From Paraburkholderia sejongensis (GTDB taxonomy: Bacteria > Pseudomonadota > Gammaproteobacteria > Burkholderiales > Burkholderiaceae): a stretch of 64,000 nucleotides of DNA. A program made the position numbers and the translations under genes. The stretch is taken from NCBI RefSeq assembly GCF_020880815.1, contig NZ_JAJITD010000001.1, forward strand, positions 310,001 through 374,000, read 5' to 3'. The notes beneath the pieces were generated by a model, which ran no database searches, was not told the DNA's origin, and worked only from the letters and a program-made list of their open reading frames with translations. This document shows, one piece after another, positions 51,093 through 60,454 of this stretch. Each line of letters starts with the position of its first letter. Position 1 is the stretch's first letter.

Positions 51093-52118
51093 ATGACAGA
51101 CACGACCCCTCAGGCAAATTCCCACTCAACTCTTCCGATCGACCCGGCCCGCGAAATTCGCTGGGGCATCGTCGGTACCGGCCGGATAGCGCGCCGCTTC
51201 GCGCAAGGGCTCGCCCATGTGCCGCAGGCGCGGCTCGCCGCGCTGTGGTCGCGGCGCGCGCAACCGGCCCACGCGTTCGCGGCCGAATTCGGCGGCACGC
51301 CGTGCGACAGCTTCGACGCGCTGCTCGCAAGCGGTATCGACGCACTCTATATCGCCACTTTGCAGGACAGTCACGCGGACTACGCGATCGCCGCGTTGCA
51401 GGCGGGCCTGCACGTGCTGTGCGAAAAACCGGCGACCATCAATCGCGCGCAGCTCGAACGCGTGCTCGCGGCCGCGCGCGCATCGCAGCGTCTGTTCATG
51501 GAAGCGATGAAGCCGTCGTTTTATCCGTTGTACAGAAAGTTGCGCGCGCAACTGGCGGCCGCGCCGATCGGCGAGGTCGGTCTCGTGCGCGCGGGCTGCT
51601 CGGTGCCGGGCGTGCCGGCCGATCATCCGTCGCTGTCGTTCGAGCACGCGGGCGGCGCGCTGCTCGATATCGGCGTCTATGAAATGTTTCTCGCGGTCGA
51701 CTGGCTCGGCGCGCCGCGCGACGTGCAGACGCTCGGGCGGCTCGGCGCGAGCGGCGTCGATACGTTCGCGAGTCTGAACAGCCTGCACGAGCGCGGCGGC
51801 ATCGCGCAGCTATTTTGCGGACTCGATCTGCACGGCAAGGGCGATGCGCTGCTGATGGCCAAAGGCGGGCACGTAACGATTCACGAGCCGTGGTGGAACC
51901 CGTCGCGCGCGACGATCCGCTATGCGGACGGCCGCGTGGTCGAACTCGACGAACCGTTCGAGGGCGGCGGGCTGAACTACGAGACCGCGCACTTTTGCGA
52001 GCTGATTCGCGCGGGGCAGCTGGAAAGTCCGCTGATGCCCCACGCGACGTCGCTGGCGATGATCGCGATGGCCGACGCCGCGCGCGCGGCGCTGGGGCTC
52101 AGGTTCGCCGGCGAGTGA
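51093..52118 (+). CDS. Gfo/Idh/MocA-family oxidoreductase
   Basis: The 341-residue NAD(P)-dependent dehydrogenase has a Rossmann start (RWGIVGTGRIARRFAQGLAH) and the family CEKPATIN motif (about residues 110-117) with the cofactor-contacting Lys. The C-terminal beta-sheet domain follows. It would oxidise or reduce a sugar or cyclitol. It lies 116 bases after the FadR-type regulator on the same strand. Confidence 0.92.
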   Translation: MTDTTPQANSHSTLPIDPAREIRWGIVGTGRIARRFAQGLAHVPQARLAALWSRRAQPAHAFAAEFGGTPCDSFDALLASGIDALYIATLQDSHADYAIAALQAGLHVLCEKPATINRAQLERVLAAARASQRLFMEAMKPSFYPLYRKLRAQLAAAPIGEVGLVRAGCSVPGVPADHPSLSFEHAGGALLDIGVYEMFLAVDWLGAPRDVQTLGRLGASGVDTFASLNSLHERGGIAQLFCGLDLHGKGDALLMAKGGHVTIHEPWWNPSRATIRYADGRVVELDEPFEGGGLNYETAHFCELIRAGQLESPLMPHATSLAMIAMADAARAALGLRFAGE

Positions 52119-52131
52119 CGCAGCGCGCGAC

Positions 52132-52791
52132 TCAGTGCCGGGTCGGCAGCGCGAGGCGCCTTTCGTACCAGCGCTGCACCCATTCGAGCACCTGGCACAG
52201 CACCCAGTAGATGGCCGCTGCTGCGAGATACAGCGGCAGCGGCTGATAGGTCGACGCGATGATTTCCTGCGCGCTGCGCAGCAGCTCGGTCACCGTGATC
52301 ACCGACACCAGCGAGGTGTCCTTGATCAGGCTGATCAGGCTGTTCGACAGGCTCGGCACGGCGATGCGCAGCGCCTGCGGCGCGATCACGTAGCGCAGCG
52401 TCTGGCGGCGCGACAGGCCGAGGCTGTACGACGCGAGCCACTGACCCTGGTGAATCCCGAGGATCGCGCCGCGCATGCTCTCCGACAGGTACGCGGCGAC
52501 GTTCGCCGACAGCGCGATCACGCCGGCCGGCGTGGGCTCGAGCGAGATGCCGAAGCTCGGCAGACCGTAATAAATCACGAAGATCTGCACCAGCAGCGGC
52601 GTGCCGCGCATTATGCTGACGTAGATGCGCGCGAGCCAGTTCAGCGGGCGGCTGTGGCTGATGCCCATCAGCGCGAGCACCGCGCCGCCGATCAGGCCGA
52701 AGATCATCGACAGGACCGCGAACTTGATCGTCAGCACGGCGCCCTGCGCGAGCACCGGCAGCGATTCGACCAGCAGGGAAGGGATGGACAT
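52132..52791 (-). CDS. Polar amino-acid ABC transporter permease
   Basis: The 219-residue inner-membrane protein (about five helices) belongs to the HisM/GlnP-type permeases. The EAA loop reads SLGLSRRQTLRYVIAPQALR (about residues 118-137), which docks the ATPase. It lies downstream of the binding-protein gene but across a strong terminator. No ATPase gene lies in the window. Confidence 0.92.
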   Translation of the reverse strand: MSIPSLLVESLPVLAQGAVLTIKFAVLSMIFGLIGGAVLALMGISHSRPLNWLARIYVSIMRGTPLLVQIFVIYYGLPSFGISLEPTPAGVIALSANVAAYLSESMRGAILGIHQGQWLASYSLGLSRRQTLRYVIAPQALRIAVPSLSNSLISLIKDTSLVSVITVTELLRSAQEIIASTYQPLPLYLAAAAIYWVLCQVLEWVQRWYERRLALPTRH

Positions 52792-52988
52792 GGGTGGTGT
52801 ACTGAGTGGCGCGCAAAGCGCACATCATAAACTTTGGCGCGCGTGATGGCGCGGCTCGCGCGCGGCGCATTGGGGTATACGTGACGCGCGCTCGCGCGGG
52901 CCTTGGGGATCGCGCGTGCCTCGGCGAGGGCGGCGTGCGGCGGGCCGCATGACCGCGCGGCACGTCGATGGCAGGCGCCGCACAAAAA

Positions 52989-53022
52989 CGAAGGGCGGCA
53001 TCGCCGCGGATGCCGCCCTTCG
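52989..53022 (-). terminator. Strong terminator between binding-protein and permease genes
   Basis: CGAAGGGCGGCATC and GATGCCGCCCTTCG form a perfect 14-bp stem with a 6-base loop. On the minus strand it is followed by TTTTTG, 17 bases past the binding-protein stop. Confidence 0.9.
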
Positions 53023-53039
53023 TCGCACGCGGTGCGTAT

Positions 53040-53834
53040 TTATTTGGCCGGCTTCGTGACGTCGATACCGAACCACTTGTCCGAGATCTTCGCGAACGTG
53101 CCGTCCGCTTCGAGCTGGGCCATTGCGTCGTCGATCGCCTTCGCGAACTTCGGATTGCCCTTGCGGAACGGAATCCCCGACGGGTTGCCCGCGCCGACGT
53201 TCGCGCCGGTGCGAAGCGGCAGCTGCGAGTTCTTCAGCAGGTACGCGAGCATCAGACGGTCGTTGAGCGCCGCGTCGAGCCGGCCGGCGGCCAGATCGCG
53301 CAGGTACTCGGGCGCGCCCGGGTAGGTCTTCACGTCGATGCCGGGCACCGACTTGGCCATGTCCATGTAGTTGGTGCCGAGGCCGACGCCGAGCTTCTTG
53401 CCTTTCAGCTCCTCGAGCGAGTTGAACTGGCGGGTGTCGTCCTTGCGCTGGATCAACTGCGCGAACGAGTACGTGTACGGCGTCGAGAAGTCGAGCGACT
53501 GCTTGCGCGCGTCGGTGATGCCGACCTGGTTGACGATCACGTCGAACTTGCCCGCCTGCAGGCCGGCGATGATGCCGCTCCATTCGGTCGTGACGAATTC
53601 CGGCTTCACGCCGAGCTTCGCGGCGACCGCCCTGGCGATGTCGACGTCATAGCCGACCAGTTCGCCCGACGGCGCTTTCGAGTTGAACGGCGGGAAGGTG
53701 CCTTCGAGACCGATGCGCAGCGTGCCGCGTTGCTTGACCTGGTCGAGCAGATCTTCCGCATGCGCGGCGACGGCGGTAAACGACGCGCCGATCAGCGCGA
53801 CGGCGAGCAGCTTTTTCAGCAGACCGAATTTCAT
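53040..53834 (-). CDS. Periplasmic amino-acid-binding protein of ABC transporter
   Basis: The 264-residue protein has a Sec signal peptide (MKFGLLKKLLAVALIGAS, cleavage after AAHA) and the family 3 solute-binding layout: GTLRIGLEGTFPPFNSKAPS, GYDVDIARAVAAKLGVKPEF, and FDVIVNQVGITDARK. It binds a polar amino acid or similar ligand and delivers it to the permease. The chosen ATG at 53834 begins the signal peptide; 26 upstream codons are unlikely to be translated. Confidence 0.93.
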   Translation of the reverse strand: MKFGLLKKLLAVALIGASFTAVAAHAEDLLDQVKQRGTLRIGLEGTFPPFNSKAPSGELVGYDVDIARAVAAKLGVKPEFVTTEWSGIIAGLQAGKFDVIVNQVGITDARKQSLDFSTPYTYSFAQLIQRKDDTRQFNSLEELKGKKLGVGLGTNYMDMAKSVPGIDVKTYPGAPEYLRDLAAGRLDAALNDRLMLAYLLKNSQLPLRTGANVGAGNPSGIPFRKGNPKFAKAIDDAMAQLEADGTFAKISDKWFGIDVTKPAK

Positions 53835-53883
53835 CGTGTTCCTTTGTGTACGTCTTGAGTACGTGTGGCTTTGAACGGGCGCA

Positions 53884-53912
53884 AGCATAACAAACGAAGC
53901 TATCGAAACCAA
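53884..53912 (-). promoter_or_regulatory. Likely promoter of the binding-protein gene
   Basis: On the minus strand TTGGTT (53907-53912) and TATGCT (53884-53889) are spaced by 17 bases, about 50 bases before the ATG. Confidence 0.5.
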
Positions 53913-53973
53913 AATACCGTTTGTGTATGTCTATATTCCGTGCGCATAGCGCAGGCCCGCGCGACTTTGCGCG

Positions 53974-54996
53974 TTAGCGCAGCGCCTGCACGCATTCGGC
54001 GACGAGCGCGGGTCCCCGGTAGATGAAGCCCGTGTAAAGCTGCACCAGCGACGCGCCGGCCGCGAGCTTGGCGCGCGCGTCCTCGCCCGAGAAGATGCCG
54101 CCGACGCCGATGATCGGCACCGTGTCGCCGACCTCGGCGCGCAGCTTGCGGATCACCTCGTTCGACGCGTCGAACACCGGCTTGCCCGACAGGCCGCCGG
54201 CTTCGTCGCCGTACTGCATGCCGGTCACCGCGGTGCGCGAGAGCGTGGTGTTGGTCGCGATCACGCCTTCGAATTTGTGGCGCAGCAGCGTGTCGGCGAT
54301 CGACTTGACCTGCTCATCGTCGAGGTCCGGCGCGATCTTCAGCGCGAGCGGCACGAGCTTGCCGTGCAGGTCGGCGAGACGCTGCTGCTTGTCTTTCAGC
54401 GCGGCGAGCAGCGCGTCGAGTTCGCCCGCGCCCTGCAGTTGGCGCAGATTCTTCGTATTCGGCGACGAGATGTTGACCGTCACGTAGCTCGCGAACGGAT
54501 ACACGCGTTCGAGGCAGTACAGATAGTCCTCGGCGGCGCGCTCGATCGGCGTGTCGGCGTTCTTGCCGATGTTCAAGCCGAGGATGCCGCGATAGCGCGC
54601 GGCCTGCACGTTCTTCACGAACTGGTCGACGCCGGCGTTGTTGAAACCCATCCGGTTGATCACCGCGTGCGCCTGCGGCAGCCGGAACATGCGCGGGCGC
54701 GGATTGCCCGGCTGCGCGCGCGGCGTGACCGTGCCGACCTCGATGAAACCGAAGCCGAGCGCCGCCAGACCGTCGATGCAGGCGCCGTCCTTGTCGAGCC
54801 CCGCCGCGAGCCCGACCGGGTTGCGGAACGTCAGTCCCATCACGGTGCGCGGCGCATCCGGCACGCGCGCCGCGAGCGCGCCGGCGAGGCCGGTGCGGCC
54901 GGCGGCGCCGAGCATGCGCAAGGTCAGGTGATGAGCGTCTTCCGCGTCCATGCGAAAGAGTTGGGCGCGAATAAGCGGGTAAAGGGAGCTAAGCAC
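53974..54996 (-). CDS. pyrD: Dihydroorotate dehydrogenase (quinone)
   Basis: The 340-residue class 2 enzyme of pyrimidine synthesis is membrane-associated and uses FMN. Motifs: [20 protein letters not shown] (about residues 54-73), [16 protein letters not shown] with the catalytic Ser, IATNTTLSR, and [20 protein letters not shown]. It starts with GTG at 54996; the N-terminus ([20 protein letters not shown]) aligns with the membrane-anchoring helix of class 2 enzymes, supporting this start. Confidence 0.96.
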   Translation of the reverse strand: MLSSLYPLIRAQLFRMDAEDAHHLTLRMLGAAGRTGLAGALAARVPDAPRTVMGLTFRNPVGLAAGLDKDGACIDGLAALGFGFIEVGTVTPRAQPGNPRPRMFRLPQAHAVINRMGFNNAGVDQFVKNVQAARYRGILGLNIGKNADTPIERAAEDYLYCLERVYPFASYVTVNISSPNTKNLRQLQGAGELDALLAALKDKQQRLADLHGKLVPLALKIAPDLDDEQVKSIADTLLRHKFEGVIATNTTLSRTAVTGMQYGDEAGGLSGKPVFDASNEVIRKLRAEVGDTVPIIGVGGIFSGEDARAKLAAGASLVQLYTGFIYRGPALVAECVQALR

Positions 54997-55102
54997 GGGA
55001 TGAAGCCGGACGGCCGAAAAATGGGAACCCGCTATTTTACCGGCTTTGCGCGCGCGGGCGGCGCACTGCGCGGGCGCTTGCGGTCAGGGCTGGGATGACG
55101 GC

Positions 55103-55936
55103 TCAAGGCTTGAGCGGGCCGCGCCGTCCGTGCATCGCGAAATCGACCGGCGGCAGATCGATGCTGGCCGGATCGAGCACGCGCCAAGCGCCGTCGATGA
55201 GGCCTTCCAGCGGACGGAAATTCGCTTTGTACGCCATCTTCGGACTCTCGCGAATCCAGTAGCCGAGATACACGTAGGGCAGATTCAGGCTGCGCGCCTG
55301 CTCGATCTGCCAGTAGATGTTGTAGGTGCCGAAGCTCGCATGCGGCAGGCCGGGCTCGAAGAACGTGTACACCGACGAGAGTCCGTCGCCGAGGATGTCG
55401 ATCATGCTGATCATGCGCAGCGCGCCCGGCGCGTCCGGACGCGTGTTCGGACTCGCGGCGGCCGGCTCGCGGAATTCGACGAGGCGCGAGTTGATCCGGC
55501 TTTGCAGCAGGAACTGCTCGTACTGATCGCGGCTGTCGCGGTCCATCCCGCCGCCCGCATGCCGGGCCGACTGGTAGCGCATATACAGCGCGTAGTGTTC
55601 CTCGTCGTAGTGCAATGGCGCGACGGTCGCGATCAGGCCGCCGTGCTTTTTCCACACGCGCCGCTGCGTGCGATTGGGCTGAAACTGCTCGACCGGCACA
55701 CGCACCGGCACGCACGCGCGGCAGCCGTCGCAATACGGCCGATAGGTGAACACGCCCGAGCGCCGGAAGCCCGCCTTGACGAGATCCGTGTAGACGTCCG
55801 AATTGATCAGGTGACTGGGAGTGGCGACCTGCGAGCGCGCGATGCGGCCGTCCAGGTAACTGCAGGGGTAGGGCGCCGTTGCATAAAATTGCAGCGCGGA
55901 AAGCGGGGAAAGAGGCAGCTCGTTGGGATGAGTCAC
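55103..55936 (-). CDS. bpt: Leucyl transferase Bpt (Asp/Glu leucyltransferase, arginyltransferase family)
   Basis: A 277-residue N-end-rule enzyme that adds Leu from Leu-tRNA to proteins with N-terminal Asp or Glu. The N-terminal domain has the cysteine motif [18 protein letters not shown] (about residues 67-84). The C-terminal GNAT-like domain has [20 protein letters not shown] and [20 protein letters not shown]. The GTG at 55936 gives the usual length; no ATG fits. It follows aat, its functional partner. Confidence 0.92.
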   Translation of the reverse strand: MTHPNELPLSPLSALQFYATAPYPCSYLDGRIARSQVATPSHLINSDVYTDLVKAGFRRSGVFTYRPYCDGCRACVPVRVPVEQFQPNRTQRRVWKKHGGLIATVAPLHYDEEHYALYMRYQSARHAGGGMDRDSRDQYEQFLLQSRINSRLVEFREPAAASPNTRPDAPGALRMISMIDILGDGLSSVYTFFEPGLPHASFGTYNIYWQIEQARSLNLPYVYLGYWIRESPKMAYKANFRPLEGLIDGAWRVLDPASIDLPPVDFAMHGRRGPLKP

Positions 55937-56043
55937 GTTGGCAGCTCTCGATGCGTCTCTGTAATGCAAACCCGGCGCGCCTGGCAGCTCGGAGGCCGCG
56001 ATTCGGTGAGCGGCGGCGCCGGATTCGGCCTGATTCTTTCTTC

Positions 56044-56781
56044 CTACGCCGCCCGCGTGACGAGCTCGAGCAGGACGGTCTTGTCGAAGCGCCACGGAAT
56101 CGCCGGGGCGCCGACCGCCGCGCGAACATGCGCGACGAACGCCTTGCGCGCTATCTCGCGACCGCCCAGCGAGGCCAGATGCGACGTGTTCTGCTGGCAG
56201 TCTATCATTTCTATTTCGTGACGTCGCAAGTGGGAAACGAGCGCGGCCAGCGCCATTTTCGAGCCGTCGGTGACCTCGGTATACATCGATTCGCCGAAGA
56301 ACATCCGGCCGAGCGACACCCCATACAGGCCGCCCACGCGCCTGCCTTCGAACCAGGTTTCGATGCTGTGCGCGTCGCCGAGGCGGTGCAGCGTCGAATA
56401 CGCTTCGACGACCTCGGCGGTGATCCATGTGCCGCGCTGGCCGCGTCGCGGCGCCTGCGCGCACGAGCGCATCACCGCGGCGAAATCGTGATCGACGCGG
56501 ATTTCCCACGCGTCGTCGCGCAACACGTGTTTGAGCGTCTTGCGCAGCGACGGCGACAGTTTGAATTCGGCGGGGCGCAGGATCATGCGTGGATCGGGAC
56601 TCCACCACAGCACCGGCTGGCCGTCCGAATACCACGGGAAGATGCCGCGGCGGTAAGCATCGAGCAGGCGCGACGGCAGCAGGTCGCCGCTCGCCGCGAG
56701 CAGGCCGGGCGCGCCGCTCGCCGCGCTGAGCGCGCGCTCGACGGGCGGAAACGGATCGTCGGCACCGAGCCAGGGAACCAT
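56044..56781 (-). CDS. aat: Leucyl/phenylalanyl-tRNA--protein transferase
   Basis: The 245-residue protein has the Aat hallmark [20 protein letters not shown] (about residues 43-62) and [20 protein letters not shown] (about 151-170). It attaches Leu or Phe to proteins with N-terminal Arg or Lys, marking them for ClpAP. It begins 9 bases after the Nudix gene, in the minus-strand series Nudix-aat-bpt-pyrD. Confidence 0.95.
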   Translation of the reverse strand: MVPWLGADDPFPPVERALSAASGAPGLLAASGDLLPSRLLDAYRRGIFPWYSDGQPVLWWSPDPRMILRPAEFKLSPSLRKTLKHVLRDDAWEIRVDHDFAAVMRSCAQAPRRGQRGTWITAEVVEAYSTLHRLGDAHSIETWFEGRRVGGLYGVSLGRMFFGESMYTEVTDGSKMALAALVSHLRRHEIEMIDCQQNTSHLASLGGREIARKAFVAHVRAAVGAPAIPWRFDKTVLLELVTRAA

Positions 56782-56790
56782 GCGCGCCGC

Positions 56791-57336
56791 TCAGCCTTCG
56801 CGCAGCGAGCGGAAGATGTCGCCGGTATGCAGGCCGAAACTGCCGGCCGCGCGGTCGGCGAAAAAGAACCGCAGCGTTTGGCCGACGGTCGGAAACGCGA
56901 TCTCGTCCCAAGGGATCTCGTGCTCCTCGAACAGCTTCACTTCGAGGCTTTCTTCACCAGCGGCAATGTCGAGATCGAGCAGCCGCGCCATGTAGAACAG
57001 ATGCACCTGATGCACGTGCGGCACGTTCAGCAGCGAAAACAGGTTCTGCACTTCGACGCGCGCGCCGGCTTCCTCGAGTGTTTCGCGCGACGCGGCCTCG
57101 GCGGTCGTCTCGCCCATTTCCATGAAGCCGGCCGGCAGGGTCCAGTAGCCGTAGCGCGGCTCGATCGCGCGCCGGCACAGCAGCACCTTGTCGTCCCAGA
57201 CTGGAACGGTGCCGACCACGTTGCGCGGGTTCTGATAGTGCACCGTGCCGCAACTGCCGCACACGAAACGCTCGCGATTGTCGCCCGGCGGAATGCTCAG
57301 ACTGACGCCGTGGCCGCAGACAGAACAGAATTTCAT
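56791..57336 (-). CDS. Nudix hydrolase with N-terminal zinc ribbon
   Basis: The 181-residue protein begins with a zinc ribbon (CSVCGHGV ... [12 protein letters not shown]; Cys pairs near residues 4-7 and 26-29). A Nudix box [20 protein letters not shown] follows (about residues 70-89) with AG. The layout recalls NudC-like NADH/ADP-ribose pyrophosphatases but without the full NudC C-terminus. It is the first gene of the Nudix-aat-bpt-pyrD series. Confidence 0.9.
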   Translation of the reverse strand: MKFCSVCGHGVSLSIPPGDNRERFVCGSCGTVHYQNPRNVVGTVPVWDDKVLLCRRAIEPRYGYWTLPAGFMEMGETTAEAASRETLEEAGARVEVQNLFSLLNVPHVHQVHLFYMARLLDLDIAAGEESLEVKLFEEHEIPWDEIAFPTVGQTLRFFFADRAAGSFGLHTGDIFRSLREG

Positions 57337-57483
57337 AGAGAGGGGACGAGAAAGGGTGATAGGAGTTTATCACCGGGGCGGGGCTTTTCTGAGACGCTGG
57401 AGAGGCTATGCGGCGGGGGCGCAGCTTCGATCGCAGTGCCCGCCCGGCAACGCCGTCGCGCGCACGGCCAGGTCTGACATTGG

Positions 57484-57513
57484 TTGACAGTCGATTTTCA
57501 ACTCCGCTGATAG
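57484..57513 (+). promoter_or_regulatory. Promoter of the candidate small RNA
   Basis: Consensus TTGACA (57484-57489) is followed after 18 bases by TGATAG (57508-57513). Transcription would start near 57520. Confidence 0.55.
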
Positions 57514-57519
57514 CATCGG

Positions 57520-57628
57520 TCCCGATGGTTGCAATGGAAGCCCCCCGCGTCCGCTGCAGTCATCTGTTCTCTCTTGTACATTGCCTCGTAGTCTTGGGCG
57601 CGTCATTTGTTTGACGCGCTTTTTTTTT
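57520..57628 (+). ncRNA. Candidate small RNA (about 110 nt)
   Basis: A promoter-like pair is followed about 80 bases later by a textbook terminator, with no ribosome-binding site or credible ORF between. GCAATG (57531-57536) can pair with CATTGC (57579-57584), closing an internal domain, and the C-rich/CU-rich interior could bind targets. It is transcribed divergently from the Nudix gene and toward tRNA-fMet. The RNA family is not recognised. Confidence 0.5.
57598..57628 (+). terminator. Rho-independent terminator of the candidate small RNA
   Basis: GCGCGTCA and TGACGCGC form an 8-bp stem with a TTTGTT loop, followed by nine T (57620-57628). Confidence 0.9.
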
Positions 57629-57668
57629 CGCCTGAAGGCTCGGGATCTCAGTGGCGCTCTGTCGATTT

Positions 57669-57746
57669 ATGGACTCTTTTTTCGTTTTTGTGTTTTTGTC
57701 CCTGGCGCTGGTTCTGTATTGCGCCGTGGTGATCTGGCTGGGCTAG
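57669..57746 (+). CDS. Possible 25-residue single-helix membrane microprotein
   Basis: An ATG opens 25 codons ending at TAG. After MDS almost every residue is hydrophobic (FFVFVFLSLALVLYCAVVIW), giving one transmembrane helix. The ribosome-binding site is weak and the ORF lies about 40 bases past the small-RNA terminator, so expression is uncertain. Size and composition resemble small regulatory subunits of membrane complexes. Confidence 0.35.
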   Translation: MDSFFVFVFLSLALVLYCAVVIWLG

Positions 57747-57856
57747 GGCGGCCGCTTTTATTTTTTGCATCTATTGCCTGCGAATTCTTCCGGGAGCCGG
57801 CATCCGCATCGCCCGCGTCCGGCGATGCGCACAAAAAGCGGACGACAAAAACAAAA

Positions 57857-57887
57857 AAGGGTTACACGCCGATGCGTTGTAACCCTT
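57857..57887 (-). terminator. Rho-independent terminator of tRNA-fMet
   Basis: AAGGGTTACA (57857-57866) and TGTAACCCTT (57878-57887) form a 10-bp stem. On the minus strand a T-rich run follows. Confidence 0.88.
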
Positions 57888-57898
57888 CAATGACTTCG

Positions 57899-57975
<77 letters not shown>

Positions 57976-57990
57976 TCCGTCGAAGAAAAG

Positions 57991-58019
57991 ATTATAGAAC
58001 AACCAAACGGCGAATGCAA
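57991..58019 (-). promoter_or_regulatory. Sigma-70 promoter of tRNA-fMet
   Basis: On the minus strand TTGCAT (58014-58019) is followed after 17 bases by consensus TATAAT (57991-57996), 15 bases before the mature 5' end. Confidence 0.8.
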
Positions 58020-58188
58020 TAGCTATGTAAGGACTAGCTTCATAACCGAAACAGGTTGCGCAGCAAGCGGATACGTAGCGCGCGAAAAAGCCGGTTTCGA
58101 ACGCTGCGCTAGAATCCAGATCTCCACGCGGCTCGCTATGTTCTGGCACGGCGAGCGCTTCAACTCTCTGATCCCGCTTCGAACCCCT

Positions 58189-58686
58189 ATGGATATCGCT
58201 CACGATCTACAGCTGATTGCCGTTCAGGAAAAGACGCTCGTTTTCCCCCGTTTCGATGCCGACCGCGCGTGGCAAGTCGGTGCCTATCTGCACGAGGTCG
58301 CGAAAGCGCGCGGTATCGCCGCCGCGATCGACGTGCGCACGTTCGGCCAGCCGCTGTTCTTCAGCCTGCTCGACGGTGCGACCCCGGACAACGTCGACTG
58401 GGCCCGCCGCAAGGGCAATACGGTCGCGCATTTCCGGCGCAGCTCGTACGCGATCGGTCTGAAGATGCAGCAAGCGGGCGCATCGCTTGCCGACAAGCAC
58501 GGTTTGCCGGCCACCGAATACGCGTCGCACGGCGGCGCGTTTCCGTTGACAGTGCAGGGCGCGGGCGTGATCGGCTCGATCACCGTGTCGGGCCTGCCGC
58601 AGCGAGCGGACCACGAACTGGTGGTCGAAGCGCTGTGCGCGCATCTCGGTCACGACTACGGCAAGCTCGCGCTCGCGAAGGCCTGA
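58189..58686 (+). CDS. UPF0303 / GlcG-HbpS-like heme-degrading domain protein
   Basis: The 165-residue protein has the UPF0303 (YBR137W-like, HbpS/GlcG fold) pattern: [20 protein letters not shown] near the N-terminus, then [20 protein letters not shown] and [20 protein letters not shown]. The function is uncertain; relatives are annotated as heme-degrading. The ATG at 58189 gives the usual length. The next gene starts 4 bases after its stop. Confidence 0.85.
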   Translation: MDIAHDLQLIAVQEKTLVFPRFDADRAWQVGAYLHEVAKARGIAAAIDVRTFGQPLFFSLLDGATPDNVDWARRKGNTVAHFRRSSYAIGLKMQQAGASLADKHGLPATEYASHGGAFPLTVQGAGVIGSITVSGLPQRADHELVVEALCAHLGHDYGKLALAKA

Positions 58687-58690
58687 GCCG

Positions 58691-59029
58691 ATGCGGTTGC
58701 CTCCGTATGCGTTGCTCGCGATCGCGATCGTCGCCGAAGTGATCGCGACTTCGGCGATGCGGGCCTCCGACGGCTTTACGCGCGTGCTGCCGTCCGCGCT
58801 CGTGGTGGCCGGTTATGGCGTCGCGTTTTACTGCCTGTCGCTGACGCTCAAAAGCATTCCGGTCGGGGTCGTGTACGCGGTCTGGTCGGGCGCGGGGATC
58901 GTGCTGATTACGCTCGTCGCGCTGGTGCTGTACCGGCAGGTGCCAGATCTGCCGGCGATTATCGGGCTCGGGCTGATCGTCGCCGGCGTCGCGGTGCTCA
59001 ATCTCTTTTCGAAGATGCAGGCGCATTGA
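58691..59029 (+). CDS. Small multidrug resistance (SMR/EmrE-like) efflux protein
   Basis: The 112-residue protein has four transmembrane helices and the SMR pattern, with the essential membrane Glu (Glu16 in [18 protein letters not shown]) that couples proton and cation exchange. The helix 3 signature [16 protein letters not shown] is present. It works as a dimer exporting cationic drugs or guanidinium-like compounds. It is apparently co-transcribed with the UPF0303 gene. Confidence 0.93.
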   Translation: MRLPPYALLAIAIVAEVIATSAMRASDGFTRVLPSALVVAGYGVAFYCLSLTLKSIPVGVVYAVWSGAGIVLITLVALVLYRQVPDLPAIIGLGLIVAGVAVLNLFSKMQAH

Positions 59030-59058
59030 GCGCCTGCCGCGCGCGGCAATGACTTCGC

Positions 59059-59457
59059 TTACTTGCAGCGGATGATCATCGAGCGGTTCTTGACGTTCGC
59101 CGACACGACGTTCGTCACGCTGCCGCCGGCGGTGCCGCCTTCGTCGTTATCTTTCGACACGATGTCGTAGCCGGTCGCGCCGCAGGCCTTGCCGGCCTGC
59201 ACGTAGCACGACGCCCAGCTCGAGCCGGCGTCGGCGCCGCTGCAGTTGATCGCGAAGCCGCTCTGACCGTTCGGCAGGTTGATCAGCGACGTGGTGTTCG
59301 ACGACGCGCAGCCGGCAATGCCGGCTGCGAGCAGCAACGCGGCGGGCAGCGCGGCCGGGCGCGATGCGCGCCGCACGAGCGGCACGACGGCCAGCGCCGC
59401 GTTCGAGCGAAGGCGAAAAAATCGGTCGGCGCGGCGCGCTTGCGTCGTGAAATGCAT
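59059..59457 (-). CDS. Small lipoprotein, hypothetical
   Basis: A 132-residue protein with a long n-region, then a hydrophobic stretch and lipobox LAAGIAGC (Cys50). The mature part has conserved-looking cysteines (NCSG, SCYV, KACG, RCK) and YDIVSKDNDEGG. The start at 59457 is set by AAAGGA 9 nt upstream. The function is unknown; the C-terminal pattern is reminiscent of small YecR-like lipoproteins. Confidence 0.75.
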   Translation of the reverse strand: MHFTTQARRADRFFRLRSNAALAVVPLVRRASRPAALPAALLLAAGIAGCASSNTTSLINLPNGQSGFAINCSGADAGSSWASCYVQAGKACGATGYDIVSKDNDEGGTAGGSVTNVVSANVKNRSMIIRCK

Positions 59458-59546
59458 CGTAATGAGTCCTTTCATGCGGATAAATCGGGCTGGCCGGTTG
59501 GCCGATAAGGTGCGCCTTACGACGCGCGTTCAAGCGTGTGCAGCGG

Positions 59547-59750
59547 CTAGGAATCTTCGAGCCCGAGTTCGAACCTCAGACCCGCGGCGCCGATGAGCCG
59601 GCGAGCTTCGTCGCCTTCCGCGGTGGCCGCGTCTTCCCAGATACTGATCGCTTTCGGAATGTCGATGCCGTGATTTTCGGCGTACGCGAACCACAGGTTC
59701 GCGGCTTGCGGCTCGGGCAGTTCGTGATCCTGCAAAAAATATTTTCCCAT
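59547..59750 (-). CDS. Small hypothetical protein
   Basis: A 67-residue protein (MGKYFLQDHELPEPQAANLW ... LRFELGLEDS), acidic and probably helical, not recognised. It has no strong ribosome-binding site. The codon use and composition look genuine, and it lies 89 bases upstream of the lipoprotein gene on the same strand. Confidence 0.55.
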   Translation of the reverse strand: MGKYFLQDHELPEPQAANLWFAYAENHGIDIPKAISIWEDAATAEGDEARRLIGAAGLRFELGLEDS

Positions 59751-60002
59751 ATGGCATTCGCTGAACTTGGGGAGTGCGTGGAAGAATGGTCGGGCGAGCG
59801 CGCCCGGTACGTCGCTCGTGACGCTTCGACCAGCGTGTCCTGCATAAGTTATGCAAGCGTCGAACGGCGGTCGCGCAGAACTTATCGTGTCGCGATGCGC
59901 CTTATTGTGTCAGTGCGGGTCGCGTTTGAGCAGGTCCGCGCATTCGTTTGCGATGCGCGGACAACGCGCCCGCCCGGCAATCGTAAAAGAGGAGAGCGAA
60001 CC

Positions 60003-60302
60003 ATGGCTGAACGGGTCAGTGGCCCTTATCGCGGTTATTACATCAGCGCTGCCGCGCGTCTCGTGCCGGTCGGCAGCGCATCGAGCACGCCGGGCGCGGC
60101 GAGCATTGAGCCGGGCGGCGAGGTGCAAAGCACCTACGTCGGCTCGGTCAGCCTCGCCGAACTCGGTCCCGACGATCCGCACCGGATGGAAACCCTGCTG
60201 GAACTGGGCGACCGCCAGCGCTTCGGTAGCGAAGAAGAGGCGCTCGCGTTCGTCGAACAGGCGGCGCGCGATTATGTCGACCGTCTGCTCGACGGGCAGT
60301 GA
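60003..60302 (+). CDS. Small hypothetical protein
   Basis: A 99-residue soluble protein preceded by AGAGGAGA, which fixes the start. It begins MAERVSGPYRGYYISAAARL and ends with an acidic helical part (EEALAFVEQAARDYVDRLLD). No family is recognised. It is followed by the DUF1488 gene on the same strand. Confidence 0.75.
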   Translation: MAERVSGPYRGYYISAAARLVPVGSASSTPGAASIEPGGEVQSTYVGSVSLAELGPDDPHRMETLLELGDRQRFGSEEEALAFVEQAARDYVDRLLDGQ

Positions 60303-60454
60303 CGCCGCGCAGTAACGCCGGCAGTGACCCCGGGCGGCCCGCGCTGGACCCCGGTCCGGCGCGGCGAGTACCATAGCGAAACCCGCGCGGGAGCGGCGGC
60401 CGGCGGCGCTGTCCGAGCGCCGGCGCCGCTCCCGCAATCTTTGAAGAGGCGACC

